NCBI GenBank assembly: GCA_963942565.1 | Contig: OZ012686.1 | Span: 29,485,066 to 29,549,065, forward strand | DNA: 64,000 bases | Source: Maea johnstoni | Taxonomy: Eukaryota; Annelida; Polychaeta; Spionida; Magelonidae | Direction: 5' to 3' | Shown here: positions 38,941 through 52,480 of the stretch, piece after piece | Layout of the letters: every line of letters starts with the position of its first letter | How positions within the stretch are numbered: position 1 is the stretch's first letter | The notes under the pieces: model-generated | Databases searched by the model: none | Told to the model about the DNA's origin: nothing | What the model saw: only the letters and a program-made list of their open reading frames with translations | Program-made: the position numbers and the translations under genes

Positions 38941-39761
38941 TAGGCGAGCGGCTGAGGACCAGATTTCGGAAATTTAATCAACCCGAGAGTCATACAGACA
39001 CAACATAGCTCATTTGAAAGCTTGTTTTCTGCACTTTAAGATAGGATATGTTGTGGAAATCAAATGTGGTCAGGTTTTTCTGAAATCAACTAAAGGTACT
39101 GACATATTGAAAAAAAATTGTCAAAAATCATGAAAATGAAAATTATTTTTAATGAAACAAGATAATGAAGATATTTAACAACACAGTATCCTAATGTTTG
39201 GCCAGTGTGTATATACTATTAAGAAAATAAATTGAACTTCCAGAAATATTTGCAGGTGAAAAAAAATCCGATTTTATCATAAATTTTCACGTTTTTTTGT
39301 ATTCATTTTCAAATGTATAAAGCATTTTCACCTATATATCGGTCTGTAAGACAGAGAGGGCACCCCATCATACACCAATATAAAGCTGGAACTGTATTCT
39401 TTCTAATGAGACAATACCTGAGTGGATCAGATGATAAATGTACAAGTTGTGGGATTTAGATTACCCCTACCCCAATTCTAAAAAATATGACAAAAATCTG
39501 AAAATATATATTTTTAATTATTTATGTACAAATAAGATTGTAATGACATTGGAAGTCATTTGAATCATCCAGAAAGAAGTATGTTGTATAATTAAGTGAT
39601 TTTATATCAAATCTGTATTTTATCTCCTGAAGTACAAGATACCTTGTTAATGTACACCACTGTTGCGTCAAGAACACTACAATTGTCATTTAAATGTGAG
39701 ATCTAACTAGGAATTTACTTTGCACTATCCTGTTAAGTCTTTCTCTGTGATATGGCACATC

Positions 39762-40320
39762 CTATGAATCATCTTCCTCTTGGAGATTGACAGCCATTGC
39801 GTGAATGCTTCCACAGTCTTCACTCACTTCCCAAGGGCAAAGTCCCATGCAAGACATCTCTTGCTGGTAGCATACAAAGTACTTTAAGCACTGTTTCCGA
39901 CCTTTGCAATTGCAAATAAGGTCTTGTAGCACCTCAGACACCATAGGACCTTCATAAAAATAGGTATTACAGGGGCATTATATCCTGCTGTGCTGCGTGA
40001 GAGGACAACCATATTTTGGTTTACCAGGATGCTCTCTTCAGATGTTGCAAGAAACTTGCCTCAGATGGAGGTAGTGTATTCAAGCTAGCATTCTTTCTGA
40101 AAGCAAGTTTGACCCAAAGTCTTGGGCATCATTGCTAGATCTTCTTTTAGGATCATATAAGGTCAAAGTGAGCAATCTAGCTGAGGTTACCCCAGCAGCA
40201 GTACCTAGACCATCAAGGTAAGCTAGGTCAGACAGCTTTCCAGGATTTTCAATGACAATCTTGAACACTGTACTTTCCCTCTTCCCTAAATCAAACATTG
40301 CTGAGGTGTAGTGAGTGAAT
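39762..40320 (-). pseudogene. broken element-associated protein with Cys-rich tail (fossil)
   Basis: The minus strand holds a repetitive-element protein type seen in many invertebrate genomes: a GKRESTVFK segment (compare GKGKxxxFK), then a C-terminal Cys-rich tail with CNCKGRKQC and CYQQEMSC. I recall this pairing from uncharacterised mobile-element proteins but cannot assign the element class. The copy is broken in more than one place and incomplete at its start. Confidence 0.5.
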
Positions 40321-41655
40321 GAGGGTTTTAAAGGCACACTTGCACACAAAGACCATTTAGTGCAATAAAGTATTCCTGAAAAGTGGTCCTCTGTCATTGT
40401 CAAAGAACAATGATAAAGCATAATAGTTCTAGGTGAAAGAAGAAAAAATGAGAGTAAGAGCAGAGTCTTCAGATCCAGAGGACCAAGGGATCTTTTAAAT
40501 GCATGGTATCCATAGAGAGGTCCCCACATCCCCCTTTTATAAGGTGAGTAGGGCACCACACCAGCTAAGGGTCCCCCGGGAGGTGCGAACTATACATTGA
40601 GCAATTTATAGGGAGTGTTGCTTGCAGGGTTTGCTGAGGTCGAATTATATCCAGTAGGTACATGCACTGCTGGTTATATTTTAGGTAGGTACGCGAGCCT
40701 TGCTGATGGCATGAACTGGAATGTAGCATCTTTTGTCTGCAGTTTTATGTTATCCTGCACACCCACGGGCCAGTTCTGTGAGGTGTGTAAGGTCTCCTCA
40801 AAATCTGGAGATGTTTTGAGTTGAAACTTACGTCTCTCCGGATAAGGGTCTCTCAAAGGCCTGGTGCCAGCCCATCTTCAGAGAAGGATTGTATCGGACA
40901 CAGTCATTTTGATCCAAGATGAGGAACCTGCAGGGGCTTTGGCCTCCAAGGGTGCCACAATGAAGTCTTCCCATGAAAAGAGACATATGAGAGCATCCTT
41001 CCCGTCCACGTCTAACACCTATCTGCAAATATGCAGACAGAGAAAGCACTCTTCGTAGCAGAAACACTCTAAATCACTGCAGTTTGGAGGGGTTGGGTTT
41101 CTCCATGCCAATGGCATTGGTCTCAGCCACCCATGTGTGTCCTTCTGGGTCAGTCTTCCTGCTGAGGGCACGCTGGAGCAGCAACTGACCCAGGCTCTAG
41201 CTAAGATGTCTGTGCACCATCCACGCTGCAGCTTCTAGCAGTTTGAAACTCTTTAGCCATCCAGTAGCATCCGTGGATCAACTTCAAAAGGGGCTCTCCC
41301 CTGAGGAAGAGCATGCCAATCTCTTCATGAGGGTGGATGTGCTCTCACAGAAGCCGCCTGCCAACACTTGGGAATGAACGAATAAGTGTTTAAAGGCACA
41401 TAGACACACAAAGGTCATTTAGTGCCATAAGATATTAGCAAAAAGTGGTCCTTTGTCATTGTTGAAGAACACTGACGAAGCATAATTATTCTAGATGAAA
41501 AGAGGGAGAGTAAGAGCAGAGCCATCAGATCCAAAGAGGACCCAGGGATATTTTAGATTCAGGATATCCACAGACAGATCCAAACATCCCCCTTCTGTAA
41601 GGCGAGCAGGGTGCCACACCAGGTTAGAGTTCCCAGGGAGGTGGCAACTCCTATT
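40310..41655. repeat. pair of ~275-bp direct repeats
   Basis: A block with 'aaagtggtcct', 'tgtcattgt' and 'gagagtaagagcagag' lies at about 40310-40590 and again at about 41375-41655, offset roughly 1.06 kb. The copies are about 80% alike by eye. They bracket part of the DIRS-like fossil and may be its repeats or a separate duplication. Confidence 0.65.
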
Positions 41656-43340
41656 GCACACCATAAGATGTGCCCCTTGCAGGGTCCATCACTTGGGTGC
41701 TCACTCCGATCAGGCCCATGATATCACCTATCTTGACCCCTCCAGCCCAGACTGCCAGTGCGGGATCTGAGGATGAGGAGACATTAAGCAAGCACTCTTC
41801 CTTTGAGCTTAATGCTCAAAATGATGGCTCACTTGATATTGACATTGCGTGTGTCAGGCCAACAACACTCAGACAGGCCAGGCTCCATAGCCAACACCGT
41901 CTCTCTCCCTGACATTGACGACCTCCAAGGAGATACATCTGTTTGGCAAGCATTTTGGACAGTGGAGAAAATCTGTTTTTGAGTTTCGGTTTGCTTTCAA
42001 GAAATGCGCTTACTGGGTGAAGCAGTCTTTGCCAAGTAGTTCTCGAGGGATAAGGCTTTGTTCTTGCCTCCCCAATAGATTAACGAAGACCCAATTGTGT
42101 ACATGAAGTCTTGTATTAATCCGGACTTCAACCTGAAGAAACCCCTTTAGTTCGTCATCAATTTTGAATTGGGGTAACACTGATAGAGTGGACAAAAGGC
42201 TTGAGCCTCAGCATTACAGGTCCAGATGCACACGTTCATTTATTACGCCTTCCTGGAACAGCAGAAGATGGGCTTTGAGAAGCCCTCATCATCCTTGATC
42301 AGGGTGCTTGTCACCCTGATCCTCCTGATGGTGATTCAGGCCCTAAGGAGTCTTCCTATGCCAGGAGAGGAGGGGGAGGGGGCGGAGCGGATGGTTCCTC
42401 ATTGCAGTGGGCATGGTGAGGGGTAGGAGAGGCATCTCAGAAATGAGATGTCTGAGTCAGTAGAGGGACCCCTCTAGGCCTTCGGGCTAGAGTGGGAGCA
42501 TCTCACATCCCATATGTGGGTGCTCCAGACTATCTAGATGGGTTACCGTATTGATTTTACTGGCCGGTGTTGTCTGACCCTGTCTCTGCTTTGAACCAGG
42601 GAGGGCCATCACCTTAGGGATTGGCCTCCAAAAAATACTGAACAAACAAGCAAGTTGGATTTTAGACACTCTGCTGGACAGGCCCAGCTTCTACTTTTCC
42701 CTCAGGAGGCTGGAGGCCCATTTTCAATTCAAAATTTCTTCAACTCTCAGTTGTCCCTCTGTCCTTCAGGATGGACACCCTCCAATCGGTCCTGGTCTCA
42801 CTAGGAAAGTATATTCACCTGTCTCAGACAGCTGCCTTGTCCAGGCTAGAAAATGCAGGTATGTGGACAGTCTCTCTAGATTAAGAGGATGCCTACTTTC
42901 ACGGTGTGATCGCACAGTGGACCAGTTAAAGGTGCTCCCCTTTGGCCTCTCAACAGCCCAAAGGACTTTCACTCATCTGGGTGGTAGGCACCTTCCTCAA
43001 GACTTGTGGATTCAATCTGTTCCAGTATCTGGATGATTCTCTATTGGTAGGCGAGTCATACCATCTCGCTCTACAACACCGGGACCTGATACAAATTTGC
43101 TTCCAGCGAATCAGGTTCCTAATAAATGAGAAGCCAGACTGGGTCCTGACCTAGTTCTGATTGCTCCTAGGGTCCACTATGGATCAGGTGAGAGCACTGG
43201 CCCATCTGCCAGAGATTGGGCCAACTGGCTCCATCACCTGATTAGGTAGGTTCTAAGGGAGGGCAGCTCATTGGCCTGCCTTTAGATCTCCTTGATTTGA
43301 CACCTGGCCAGTCGGATGCACCTTAATCCTTGGACCAGGA
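40820..43340 (+). pseudogene. DIRS-like retroelement fossil
   Basis: Plus-strand remnants resemble a DIRS-type (tyrosine-recombinase) retroelement: a gag-like region around 40860-41370 and a reverse-transcriptase region around 42700-43160 that includes the FQYLDDSLLVGES active-site segment. The order is right for one element. It is old and broken many times over, with no intact gene; recombinase and complete ends were not identified. Limits are approximate. Confidence 0.6.
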
Positions 43341-44658
43341 GGCCCATACGCCCTCTCCCTCTTTCTCTCCACTTGATGAACCAAAGACTACAACTTTTAC
43401 TTAAAGACACTAATAAGTATATTCCACTAAATCATCTATAGTGATTTATGTCTTGGCCCTTGACAGCGGTGACACCTACAATGAACGGCCACCTAGTGGC
43501 TATTTCATAAACTAAAAACAACATAATATTTGCAAGCTGTCTAACTTAAGAATAGTCTAAGAAAGTGTGCACAAGGACCACAAATGATCAAGACATCCCC
43601 TGCCAGTCGTCTGAATTAAAAAAAGTTTTTATTTTATTTTTTTGTATTTTAGTCGCATTTTTCAGAAAAGGGGTAGGGGTAAGTAAACTTCTGTCACGAA
43701 GTTCTAAAAAAACAGTTCATTTCAAAATTAGTCTCAAATGAAAGCTGAGATGATAAGCTTTCTGATGGTATTTTATATGATGCACTCTGGTATGCAAAAC
43801 CTGTTTTACAAAACAAATTATAAAACATATACAAAAAATATACCAAAAATTGCTCAAATTTGACTTAAAATTAGCATTTCTCAGGTTTCGAATGATTTCA
43901 GCTGATTAAATCATTTTCTATTAAATAATACATTGACTTCACCTACTTTTCACTGCTATTCGATTGTGAGTTATTGATTTGCAAGTTTAGAATAAAAAAT
44001 AAGAAATTTGTGTTTTTTTACATAATTTTTCCTAACCATTTGATATTCCAAACAATTTTCAGAAAAACCTGACCACATTTGAATTCCACAACATACTTTT
44101 TCTGAAAGTATAGAAAATCAGCTTTAAAATGACATATGTTTCATCTGTATGACTCTCGGGTTGATTAAACTCCTTAATTAGAGCACTTTTTCCAGGTTTG
44201 CCGCTCGCCTATTAAAACTACCAGTGCAAACGACAGTAGCGCAGCCTATCAATGGGCACTTTATTTGATTACTAGTATTATTTCATTTGGTGTATTACTA
44301 GGATGCATTGCGAGGGCAATTGAAAACACCTCATCAAGCAAAGAAGGCGAAAAGCAGCATTTGAGAGGATCAGTATATCTAGCTAGTTGAAAGAACAACT
44401 TTGTTATAATCTGTATTGTTAATTCATATCCACTTTTGAATACTAGTATTGCATTACATGCTCTTGATGGATTCTATTGAAGAGTGCATGACCATGGTTG
44501 CACTCGAGAAACAAATTTATTAATATACACTTCTCTCTGCTCGTGCGGATTCAGAGGGCATTGCCATATCTTGAAATAGAATCACCTGCAATAACCACAA
44601 GTGCTCTCCATTTCTCTCCATTTTACATTTTACGGCTTAAAAGGTTTGATGATTATGC

Positions 44659-44864
44659 TTAACCTTTTCAATGCTTAGGTTACTTTTCTCCAAAGCACAA
44701 GGACAAAAACCTTTCTCAAAACCACCTAAACTCTGTCATGTTGATATTCAGCCCTCGCTGAGTACTCTCAGATGAGTACCCATATGCCAGGGTTCCAGTC
44801 ATGTTTCAGTTTTTTTGCATCACTTTGTATGGGCCAAATTAGCCACCACCAGCATAAGGGTTAA
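44659..44864. mobile_element. piggyBac-type MITE, copy 4
   Basis: TTAACCTTTTCAATGCTTAG at the left and CACCAGCATAAGGGTTAA at the right, with TTAA at both edges. Shares 'actctcagatgagtaccca' with the other copies. Confidence 0.85.
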
Positions 44865-45593
44865 CATAAGCGACCCCCAACGCCGAAAGGAATACATGTG
44901 ATACGTTTAGTAAGGTAATGTACCAGCTACCCGGTACTCTTATATTCCAGTTCGTGCTATTTCGATATGGACGACAGAATAGAAAACGGCTAAACGATCT
45001 GATGTTGTATGAATGTATACAGTTTTATTGGCAACAACTTGATTGTCACTTAAATAGTTTTTGGTAAAATGACAAAAATCCCCATTTAGAATATTTTTCA
45101 ATTCGAAAGTGAACTTATGAAGAAATGACCATGGCCGCGGTATCTCTCAAAAACAGCCTGATGATATGTGTGATATTTTTCTATGAAAAGTGTCGTTTCT
45201 ATTGGATGTTGCACTCTGGTTAACAACATTGAAGGATGATACGGTAAGGTAATAATTCTTAGTATAATAAAGGGCTAAGCGCTGGGTAAAGAATTGGAGA
45301 AAATTAGGGCTAATGTTAAAGCCCAACTGCAGAATCCTCGTAAGTAGTGTTTCGATATATCAACGCTGTCACAGTGGCTCGTGTAGCCTGTCGTTCACCC
45401 ACAAACCCCACCCACACACGATCGTAACTGCGGAAGTCATTTTCCACACAGTTGTGTGATGCGCACATGATAAAGTGGCCACGAGGGATAGTCTATGGTT
45501 CTCACCTCATATAGCCTAATAAATGTGTTTCGACACAATCTGTCTACTACATGTACGTGTGTGTGCGAATTTCTAGTTTGACGTAACTATGTC
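44865..45593. other. no gene recognised
   Basis: Mixed sequence with no frame over 60 codons and no clear repeat. Confidence 0.5.
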
Positions 45594-45597
45594 TTAA

Positions 45598-48500
45598 GGA
45601 TGCCCGCACCAGTTTTTTTTGTCCTTAGAATTTTGTAATTTTTCCATATGTTATACCTTGTGGGGCATAACTAAAGGAAATGTAAAAAGAAATTGGCTGT
45701 TTGGCCGATTTCCTTTGCTAGAGACAGATTTGTGATTTTTGAAAAGTGGCTGTTTGAGAGAAAAAAGGCCGCCATGTCACGCATATTTTGATTTTCCGCT
45801 CATTCTTGGTTGTTCGAGTGCAGAAAAATAAATTGTCAATCTTTGTAAACGTAAATTTGCTTGTGATTAATGGAGAATGTCCTCTTTCTGCTTGCGCATT
45901 TTTAGACAACCTTGAATGATTTTGCTTCGGGCTGTTCAAAAAAGGGGCAGGCGTCAATTTAAACTTGTGTTCATTGTTTAATGCTGGTTGCCTAATACGC
46001 CCCCTCTAAAAATGATACTCGTATTACTTTCTCGGTTTTCCTGAACCTTTAAACCGTTAACTATTTAAGCAGTTATGGCCTACGATACTCTATAACGGTG
46101 ACACCTATTGAGTATCAAACATCATAACTAAAATAAGTCATTAAATTTTACCTGACACTATCGCCAATTTTGAAAAGAAATTGGTACAAAAACAGACATT
46201 TATCAAATATGTAACATTATGACTATACCTGCCTATTCTGAATGGTACCCTAAGGTACATGATTTAACATTGAATGTTTTGGATACAGTTATTTTCATAT
46301 TCATTGTACTGGTATTTGATGATTTGAACCATTTTAGAAAATACGCATAATCGCTCATCTATGTCTATAAAGTGGTATTCCATTGCTAAACAATATCTTA
46401 TATAAGAATGAGCAAATACGTTACCAATTGGGTAACTCTTCTGTACCATTTTTATGAAAATCTGCCCAAATATCCTATTTCACAAACTTGAACCATCGGT
46501 GGTGCAAAAACTAACCCAAAGCCCGGTCATTATCGTTATGTCCTCTTGTTAAGAGCAATGTCTAGATAATTATTGAAAACTCAGTAATTCTGACTTATAC
46601 TAATTTTGTTTTGAAAAGTTGTTTATAGGATTCCTTGACTTTGCCCAATACTTCCTATATAACACCGAAAAAGATTCAACATGGCTGAACAGTATCTTAG
46701 GCAGTTGCAGAATCTCTGAAAGGATGAGTGTAGCAAAGAACGATGCCAGTTAGGGAGGATGAGACGTTCATAACATAAATTACATTACATTTTCAAAATT
46801 CTCTGAAAAAACACAAAGTGGATGACCTCATGAATAAAAGTTGTTTTTTGAGATAACTGTGCTTTGTTCTTAACTCATTCTAAGTTTCATCAATATTTGC
46901 TATGTTCTTTATTAATGCCAAGTTTCAGCAAGATAAGACTCAAATTTCTAAAAGTGGCGGAAGACCTCAATTTGAATGACGACCAACACTGCATAAACGC
47001 GTAATTTATCCACCCCTTTCACACACACATATGGTGGTAGGTCCATGTTATATTATAGAAAGCTTTGTTGCCTTTGTATGCTGGCGGAAGAAGTAATTCC
47101 TATATCTCTCAACAGTACGCCACGGCGATATGAATGTCCCGACCATCCCTGACGTTCATATTATCCATGCCTGACTCTGCCTACATACAAAGACAACAAC
47201 ATTTTCCATGATAAAACATGGACCTAAAACCATACATCTGCGTGACAGGGGTGGATAAATTACGCTTTTATGCAGTGTTGTTCACCATTCAAAGTCTTAC
47301 GAAACTTAGAGATTCGAGTTTAATATTGCTGAAACTTCGCATGAGTAGAGAACAAAGCACAGTGATCTTCAAAAACAACTTTTATTTATGCACTCATTGA
47401 CTTCGTGTTTTTTCACAATTTTTTGGGAAAAATAATGAAATTTATGTTATGAACGTCTTACTCTCCCTAACTGGTATCGTTCTTTGCTACTTTCATCCCT
47501 GCAGAGATATTGTAACTGCCGAATTGCCGAGTTTAATTTTCACCGATATTTATCTAAACTATCTGTTTAGTGCTTTTAACAAGAAGACAAAATGAAAATG
47601 ACAGGTTTTTTGGGTTAGTTTCTGCTCCGCGGATGCTAAAATTTGTGAAATAGAATTTTTGGGGCAGATTTTCATAAACATGGTACAGAAGAGTTACCCA
47701 ATTGATAACGTATTTGCTATTTTTTTGGATAAAATGTTGTTTAGCAAGGGAACCCCACTTTATACATAGATGATTGATCATACATATTTTCTGAAAATGT
47801 TTCAAATCATCAATTAAAAGAATATGAAGATTACTCTATCCAAAACATTCAGTGTTAAAACATGTTTTTAAGGATATGATTTAGAATAGGCAGGTATAGT
47901 CGTAATGTTATATATTTGATAAAAGTCTGTTTTTGTACCAACTTTTCAAAATTGGCAAAAGAGTCAGGTCAAATGTAATGAATTATTCTAGTTGACATAA
48001 TGTCCAATACTCAATACGTGTCAACGTTATAGAGTATCGTAGGACCCTAAATACTAAAATGGTTAACGGTATAAAGGGTCAGAAAAAAACGAGGAAGTAT
48101 AAGCATTTTTGAGAGGGGGCTGTACTAGACATCCATTATTCAACAATAAATAATAGTCTGATTATTTCTTTGGAACAGCCCGAAGCAGAATCAGGGGTAT
48201 CTAAATATTTAAGTTCTGAAGCACAGTCAATACGTCCTAGAACACAGCAATTTCTGGTGGCTGTGGTTCGATAAAAGCTGTGAATATTGTAACCGGGTTG
48301 CACTACTATATTAGCCCTTAGTGCAATAGTTAAGACCCAGAACATTCAATTGATATTTTTACTAAATTGAGTTCACTGGATGCTTAAAGTACATTTGTAC
48401 CAAAAAGTGAAATATATAATAGGTTCTATTGGTTATGTTTAGCGAAAATTCGCTGGGTTGAACAGTGCTTTTATTTTTTGGCTTGTTGTGTGTTTTTAAG

Positions 48501-49450
48501 CCCCTGTCGCACACTCTTAACAACACTGGCGACTCCAACATAGGGAATAACCCTATTGTTGCCACGGGACATTGCCAATTTTATTTGCGAAAGAGCAAAG
48601 CGCATGCCCTATCACTCGTAGCTCTGTAGCAAGAAAAGTAACTCGGAACGCCCCCATTACTTTTTGGTATACTGAAAGCAAATTTACAGAGCAAGAATAT
48701 ATCAAAAAATAAAAAAATTCTCTGGACTAATTTTTTTACAACTTATTATGTGTGACATAATGCGTCCTGGTAAGTGGGTACGACTCCAACAAAGGGATTT
48801 TCCCCCTTTTGTTGCCACGACAATAGGGAAACAAAGGCAGCGTCATTGACTTTTCATGTCATGAAATAGCAAAAAACGTACCCTTTCACTCATAGCTCTG
48901 TAGCAGAAAAAGTAACTCGAAACACCCCCAATTTTATTTCGCATATAGAATGCAAATTTACAGGGCAAGAACATATCAAAAAATAGAAAAATTCTCTGGA
49001 CTAAATTATTTTTTACAATTCATTATGTGCGATAAATTGGCCTACATTTGCGTCCATTTTTGAAAAAAAAGTGATCATTTTTGACTCAACCCCTCAAATT
49101 TAATCCTAGGCAATGCAAAAGATATAGTTAGTATTGAAATGCAGTTTGCGCAAACAGAAAGAGGACCTACACCATTACCTGCATGCAAATTTACACTCAT
49201 GAATATCCACAATTTCCTTTTCTTTGGGCGAACAACCCACAATGAGCTAAAAATAAAAAAAGTGTGCAAGGTGGCGGCCTCTTTCCTCTAAAATGACCAC
49301 TTTTCAAAAATCACAAATTTGTCTCTAGCAAAAAATATCGGCAAAACAGCGAATTACTTTTTATATTTCCTTTACTTTTATGCCATAAGGTATAACATAT
49401 CTAAAAATTAGAAAATTCTGAGGACAAAAATAAAACTGGTGCGGGCATCC
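45598..49450. mobile_element. 3.85-kb foldback element, TTAA target
   Basis: Starts GGATGCCCGCACCAGTTTT and ends with its inverse, flanked by TTAA (45594-45597, 49451-49454). Inverted homology runs through nearly the whole length: 'aactcttctgtacc' near 46433 faces 'ggtacagaagagtt' near 47681, and 'gccagttagggag' near 46744 faces the complement near 47466. The symmetry centre is near 47,100. The right arm is ~0.9 kb longer, partly because of a ~260-bp tandem duplication at about 48530-49040. No coding region is seen. TTAA and the ends suggest a Kolobok- or piggyBac-type relative. Confidence 0.82.
48530..49040. repeat. ~260-bp tandem duplication in foldback right arm
   Basis: Two diverged units share 'cgactccaaca', 'ttgttgccac', 'tcatagctctgtag', and 'aaattctctggacta'. 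This accounts for part of the length difference between the two foldback arms. Confidence 0.75.
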
Positions 49451-50089
49451 TTAAGCTTACTCTGGAACAATAGTCTACTAGCCAAAAAGGTGAACCTTGC
49501 AATGTTGATTCCTGCATGGTTTTATGTTAGAAATGCAATATAGAGATCCTCAGGTGGTAGAAACTGCCGGATGCTAATCTCCAAGTGTTGGGCATTTTTT
49601 TTATCACCCCTATAACCATATGGTATACTGAATCCATCAGGTGGCCAGATTTGGTTAAAATATGGGGGTGGGGGTAAGACTTTTTATCATAACTTCAGTT
49701 ATTTTGGGGCAATTTCAACAAATGAGGCATCTACATTTGCAACTTGTCATTCCGCAAATTTTAAGACCAGCCACCTTTTGATTGGTCAACTCTGAAAGGT
49801 CATTTAGGGTCAACAGAGGTCAAAAAGGTCACACAGCTGAAAATCGGCTAACGCCATTTGCACTTCCAAAGAAAGCAAATTTTTTCCCAAAAAATAAGTT
49901 GATATTTTTTACAGTAAAAATGCATTTCTTGGCAAAATGGACAGTAAAGAATCATATTTTAGGTTGAAAAAAATTAAAAATTCTACAGATAAAAAATTTG
50001 ACGGCTTCAAAATATGACCATGTTGCTTGATATTGTGCAGATTTAAGGCTCAGAAAACATTGTTATAGATAGTTATTCTGTATTGTATC

Positions 50090-52480
50090 TCAAGTAATAC
50101 AAATACTCTATACATGCTGTGTAAAAATGTGCAACATTTTGATCTTCTAATCGCTTATACCACACATTTACGACATTGTAACCTGAATACATTTTTACAG
50201 TGGTTACCATGGCAACTGGCGGCCATATTGAAATTCGAAATAAGCACTACCAAAAGCTACATTTCTGCATATTCAAGCATACAGAATAGCTAGAAACAGG
50301 ACCTTGGTGTCTACAAGTAGGTTTTCAGGGGTGCAGAACTTAATTCTGAAATAGCTGTTATCATCAGATGGCATTTAAATTGGATTTCAAGATCGCAACC
50401 AAGCTGTTATACTTGAAATTAAGCTTATTACACAAAATTTGACCTCCAAAGCTATTGTTAATGAAACAAATGCATATGGAACACTTAAGGGATAAAGATG
50501 CTTTTAGTGAACTGGGCCTATGTTTTTTCGAATTGACACAGTTAAACACAGACTTAGTAACCACATTTAGAACATTGTAACCTGAATACATTTTTACAGT
50601 GGTTGCCATGGCAACTGGCGGCCATATTGGAATTCAAAATGGCCACTACTGAAAGCTATATTTCTGCATATTTAAGTATCCAGATTAGCTAGAAACATGA
50701 TCTAGGTGTCTATAAGTAGGTTTTTTTGGGGTGCAGAACCTAATTCTGCAATAAATGTTATCATCAGGGGGCATCTAAATGGGATTTCAAGATGATAACC
50801 AAGCTGCTGTACTTAAAGGGGAACTAAAGGCTCACATACATATTAGCTTATATGAAAGTAATACACATAGAATAGGATGCTGTCCTCCTTTTTCTCTTAG
50901 TGAGCCCATGAGGGGAGAATTTTGAGTTTTGCTACCAGCTTCAGCCAGCCCCTAGCAGCCCCTGGTAGCAGCCATGTTGCTCTACTGCTATCAGCTGCGA
51001 CCTAAATGGGTGGCAGCCCACTTGCTGTGCCCTAGCTCTGGGCAGCGCATCATAGACTGTAGTGCTCTATACACCAAGTCTCTTCGAAAGTTACATAAAA
51101 ACTTGTATGAGTATCAAACAGGTAAATGGTAAAATCATGAGCAGCAATTGGTTGTACAAAAAGACAGGGTGGTAGAGTTATTTTTCATATATTTCCTGTT
51201 GGTAAATTCAGACAAAAACAGTGGCTAGCATCACTGAATTTCTGTCTTGAAGCATGTATGTAATTTTATGTTCAGACCACTTGGCTGATTTTTTTTTATA
51301 CCAGAAATCAAAAATGCAGTCAGGAATACTCAACAGGATGGTGCTGTGCCATTCAACAAAAGGAAGTAACAACTCCTTAAAGGAAAAGGATAAACAAAGG
51401 GTTAATTATAACCTTGTGGCATTACACATCTAGATCCCAGGAGACAGAAGTTAATCAACGCAGGAAATAGCTATCAATACTTGGGACAGCAATCATTTCC
51501 TTTAGTATCTGTGTAGGTTACATGAAAGAAAACAGTTTTTGTAGAACAGCTAGCTTCAAGTAAAATCAAATACTGAAAATCTGGATGATTGATGTATATA
51601 CAAGTATTGTTTTTATTCAACCCTTCCTTCATAGTCTCACAGGTATACAATTTATTTGCAGATGTTGAGCTATGTTCATGAATTTTCAAATAACCTTATG
51701 ATTTGCTGTCCCCCAAGTTCCCCTTTTATAAGTAATCCTGACTGTGGTTTGTGATTTCTTACATAATATGCATCAGGGAAGTGGTCTGAACATAGAACTG
51801 CATACTTCAAGACAGGTGGATTTACTAGTTTCAGTGATGCCAGCCACTGTTTTTGTCTGAATTTACCAACAGGAAATATATGAAAAATAACTCTACCACC
51901 CTGTCTTTTTGTACAACCAATTGCTGCTCATGATTTTACCATTTACCTGTTTGATACTCATACAAGTTTTTATGCAACTTTCGAAGAGACTTGGTGTATA
52001 GAGCACTACAGTCTATGATGCGCTGCCCAGAGCTAGGTCACAGCAAGTGGGCTGCCACCCATTTAGGTCGCAGCTGATAGCAGTAGAGCAACATGGCTGC
52101 TACCAGGGGCTGCTAGGGGCTGGCTGAAGCTGGTAGCAAAACTCAAAATTCTCCCCTCATGGGCTCACTAAGAGAAAAAGGAGGACAGCATCCTATTCTA
52201 TAAGTGTATTACTTTCATATAAGCTAATATGTATGTGAGCCTTTAGTTCCCCTTTAAGATTAAGCTTATTACACAAAAATATGACCTCCACGGGCTATTG
52301 TTAATGAAACAAATGAATGCATATCATATTCCATTCAATAATATTAACAGTTATGTCAGCTGACAGTGGAACAGCAAGAGTTGAAAGGGGCGCAGCATAA
52401 CATAGATAGAAAATATTAGTACACTTCTAAATTGGTTGCCATGGCAACTGGTGGCCATATTGGAATTCAAACTGGCAAAA
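50090..52480. repeat. ~395-bp tandem units interrupted by a foldback element
   Basis: The anchor 'ccatggcaactgg' and 'ggccatattg' recurs at about 50201, 50600 and 52433. After subtracting the 1,441 bases of the inserted foldback and its target duplication, spacings are ~399 and ~392, so the foldback entered a regular three-unit array. Confidence 0.85.
50817..52253. mobile_element. 1.44-kb near-perfect foldback element, TTAA target
   Basis: Flanked by TTAA (50813-50816, 52254-52257). Starts AGGGGAACTAAAGGCTCAC and ends with its inverse. The arms are about 520 bases each (50817-51335 and 51735-52253) and differ at only a few positions over their outer 300 bases. The spacer (about 51336-51734) is unique. 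No coding region. Low arm divergence implies a recent insertion or arm-to-arm correction. Confidence 0.9.

Larger units (their letters stand above)
38941..44211. mobile_element. 5.27-kb TIR element with ~590-bp inverted ends
   Basis: Starts TAGGCGAGCGGC and ends GCCGCTCGCCTA, flanked by TTA on both sides (38938-38940, 44212-44214). Inverted homology continues inward for about 590 bases, for example 'tttaatcaacccgagagtca' near 38976 and its complement near 44147-44166, and 'caaatgtggtcaggtttttc' near 39062. A 3-bp TTA duplication fits PIF/Harbinger, but no such transposase is visible. The interior holds broken retroelement fossils that may be later insertions. Confidence 0.75.

Noticed and set aside
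42226-43160. Host genes in the plus-strand frames of this interval
   Set aside because: Their reverse-transcriptase character places them in the broken DIRS-like fossil.
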